A stretch of 64,000 bases of DNA, taken from the NCBI GenBank assembly GCA_027704905.1, contig CM051019.1:18515392-18579391 (forward strand), given 5' to 3'. The translations under genes and the position numbers were made by a program. Shown here piece by piece: positions 1 through 64,000 of the stretch. Source of the DNA: Muraenolepis orangiensis (Eukaryota; Chordata; Actinopteri; Gadiformes; Muraenolepididae). The notes under the pieces are model-generated. The model was not told the DNA's origin and did no database searches. It was given only the letters and a program-made list of their open reading frames with translations. Position 1 is the stretch's first letter; every line of letters begins with the position of its first letter.

Positions 1-175
1 CCATAATAGAAGGGGTTAGTCTAAGGTCATGATTAGTGCTTGACCATCACATATGATGAAGAAGAAACGTGGCGGAGGTAGAAGCGAAGCAAAGTCCGAC
101 AGACGAGATGATGACCTGTTAAGGTATCAAACCCACGACTCTAACAACTCTCTCTGTTGCTCCTCCCACCCCCAG

Positions 176-61997
<61,822 letters not shown>

Positions 61998-62005
61998 GTG
62001 AGTTA

Positions 62006-62178
<173 letters not shown>

Positions 62179-62764
62179 GCCGTAGCAGTAGCCCTGAGTC
62201 ATCACAGTGTGTTGGGGGAGCTGTTGTCATCCATACAGATCTGTGGTCCTTATCTCTCCAGGGTTAAACACGCCGTCCCGTGGGTTGGGATGTGTGTTTG
62301 TTCTAGAGCAGAGAACCAACCCAAGGACGGCCGATTTGATCAGTAATTACATGAACACTTTCAAGCGTTTGACTCGTCTGCACGCTGTTGATGCTCTTGA
62401 TTAGCACTGATTACACGCTCGCCGCAACACACAAACTACTGTGTATATATATGTACGTATGACTCACACCAGGAAGGAGACTCGGATGCACACCAGATGT
62501 GTGGTCCCCCGTCGGTTCGGTTTCCCCCGGTAGACTATCTTCGCCGATCTGAGAGAGTTCATTATACGATACGAGTTCCAGAAGGAAAGCAAAATAGAAG
62601 GAAAGAATGCGTACAGACAGAGATACTGGCAGGCAGACAGACATGCAGGCAGACAGGCAGGCAAAAGGACAGGGAGAGAGAGGCAGAGACAGAGAGACAG
62701 AGACAGAGACAGGGCGAGAGAGACAGAGAGAGAGACAGATAGTTTGGCAGACACATATGGGCAA

Positions 62765-62952
62765 TATGTTAGTAAGATAACTCAAAAGGTGATGCACAGA
62801 ATTGGACTAAACTTGGTGGTTAGATGACTTATGGGCCAAGGAACAGTTGATTCGATTTTGGAGCAGATCTGGATCCAAATCCGGAGGGATCTTCAGGGCA
62901 CTTTTTTGATTTGGCGGAGGTATGCGCTCTACTGAAGTCCCTCTAGTTTAAG
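62765..62952 (+). repeat. dispersed ~210-bp element, copy 5
   Basis: It contains GTAAGATAACTCAAAAGG, GGGCCAAGGAACAGTTGATT, GGCGGAGGTATGCGCTCTAC and CCCTCTAGTTTA. Confidence 0.8.
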
Positions 62953-63132
62953 GGGGTCTGTTTGACAGACGAGCCCATTCAGACAGGTAGGCAGGTCCAT
63001 TGTGTCAGTCTGAAAGAGTCGGTCCATCATCTGGTCTCAGGGGGGAGGAGATGGAGGGTTCGGACAGCTTTTGTCTCCTCCACCGCTCCGGGAGTCGGCT
63101 CTAATCCCCTGCACCTGCGTTGGTCCAAGACG

Positions 63133-63146
63133 CTGTGCGTGTGTGC

Positions 63147-63179
<33 letters not shown>

Positions 63180-63215
63180 TGTGTGTGTGTATCTGTGTGT
63201 GCGTGTGTGCGCTGT
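63133..63215. repeat. (GT)n microsatellite
   Basis: GT repeats with GCGC interruptions. Confidence 0.9.
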
Positions 63216-63369
63216 GTGCGTCTTGTCGCGTTTACCTCCGACTTCCTCGCTTTGTCTCGTCCGAGCGGTGAGGTCATGAAGGGAGGACCACGAGCGCTAC
63301 AGACATTTGCCGCTTGAAATGTATTTTCGGCGGGTTGGTTGGTTGGATTGGTTTGTTTCCTGTAGCTCA

Positions 63370-63560
63370 GAACAAGGTTATGTTTTCATCCCTGTTGGTT
63401 TGTCTCTAAAAGTAAGAATCAGACAAAGCTTGGCGGTTAGCTGAGTTATGGGCCAAGGAACAGTTGATTCGGGTTTTGGGGGGCGCAGATCCGGATCGGA
63501 ATCCGGAATACCTTTCTGTGTGGGCCCCGAGGAATGCGTTCTACTGAGGGCCACTATGGG
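63370..63560 (+). repeat. dispersed ~210-bp element, copy 6 (diverged)
   Basis: It contains GGTTATGTTTTCATCCCTGT, GGGCCAAGGAACAGTTGATT, GCAGATCCGGATCGG and CTACTGAGGGCC. The end is diverged. Confidence 0.7.
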
Positions 63561-63676
63561 TTGTAGTTGTTAGCGATGACGTTGAACACAGAGCTCAGGC
63601 GTCAGGCGGCAGTGACGTCATGGCAATGATCTGACCAGCCCCCTCCCCCCTCCCCCTCCCTAGACTTGCGGTCCGG

Positions 63677-63814
63677 AGGATCGGGGCTTCCCTCTGAGGA
63701 CTCCCCGCTGTGAGTGGGGAGGGGGATCTCGAGCAGCGTTGGCCCGAGGCCTTCGTGTTTGAGATCCCCCTCCCCACTCACAGCGGGGACTCCTCAGAGG
63801 GAAGCCCCGATCCT
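63677..63814. repeat. 54-bp near-perfect inverted repeat
   Basis: The arms 63677-63730 and 63761-63814 are reverse complements at 53 of 54 positions, separated by a 30-nt loop. The arms are GC-rich and do not resemble the MITE ends elsewhere in the window. Confidence 0.9.
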
Positions 63815-63899
63815 TTGAGAGGGATGAGGTCATTATGTACGTTAGCATTGCCAGACTGGAGTGTGATGTATGACCCGGGTCGTCGGTCATCTACTCCCA

Positions 63900-63938
<39 letters not shown>

Positions 63939-64000
63939 AGATACACACACAACACACAGATGCACAAACACAACACACACATACACACCCACATCACACA
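63900..64000. repeat. (CA)n microsatellite, running off the window end
   Basis: CA repeats with CAGATA and CACAA interruptions. Confidence 0.9.

Noticed and set aside
1..175. FN3-1 or signal peptide exon at the left edge
   Set aside because: No FN3 motif or hydrophobic leader was found; the sequence looks intronic.
62210..64000. Second exon of the FN3-15 equivalent
   Set aside because: I searched for a phase-0 exon with a DT.Y.V...Y pattern and found none; it is presumed to lie beyond the window.

Overview
The window is intronic and exonic DNA from a ray-finned (teleost) fish. Evidence: vertebrate-type GT/AG exons with strongly GC-ending codons, introns packed with very long (GA)n/(CT)n, (CA)n and (TCTG)n microsatellites, fish-type tRNA-derived SINEs and small MITEs. 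The extreme dinucleotide load resembles what is known for gadiform (cod-like) genomes, but the species cannot be fixed from sequence.

Everything coding that I can support belongs to one gene on the + strand: the long-form N-terminal part of collagen alpha-1(XII) (col12a1, a FACIT collagen). I resolved 49 exons (176 to 61997, about 8.07 kb of coding sequence, about 2,690 codons). The gene is open at both ends. The signal peptide and first FN3 lie upstream. The second half of the last FN3, the remaining FN3s, VWA4, the TSPN/laminin-G module and the collagen triple helix must lie downstream.

Layout: linker exon (176-235); VWA1 in three exons (1889-4813); FN3-2 (5305-5595); VWA2 in one exon (6398-7000); FN3-3 to FN3-7, one exon each (9312-19403); FN3-8 in two exons (20121-20538); VWA3 in four exons (24628-26347); FN3-9 to FN3-12, two exons each (28686-38247); an 18-nt microexon (38559-38576); FN3-13 (39716-42557); then ten consecutive FN3 domains, each 90 residues (140+130 nt), all resembling the single FN3-14 of human collagen XII (42993-59639); and the first half of the domain equivalent to human FN3-15 (61855-61997). 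The module order up to FN3-13 matches the human long form exactly. The tenfold array is the main novelty: human has one domain at that position.

The protein is expected to be secreted, to trimerise through its collagenous tail and to decorate collagen I fibrils, with the VWA/FN3 arms projecting outward. The array would lengthen each arm by about nine FN3 modules. Other points: VWA1 has lost the MIDAS signature that VWA2 and VWA3 keep; an RGD sits in FN3-4; one intron is GC-AG; and one intron has a (GA)n tract at its donor and a (CT)n tract running into its acceptor, able to pair into a hairpin. Human comparisons are from memory and not from an alignment.
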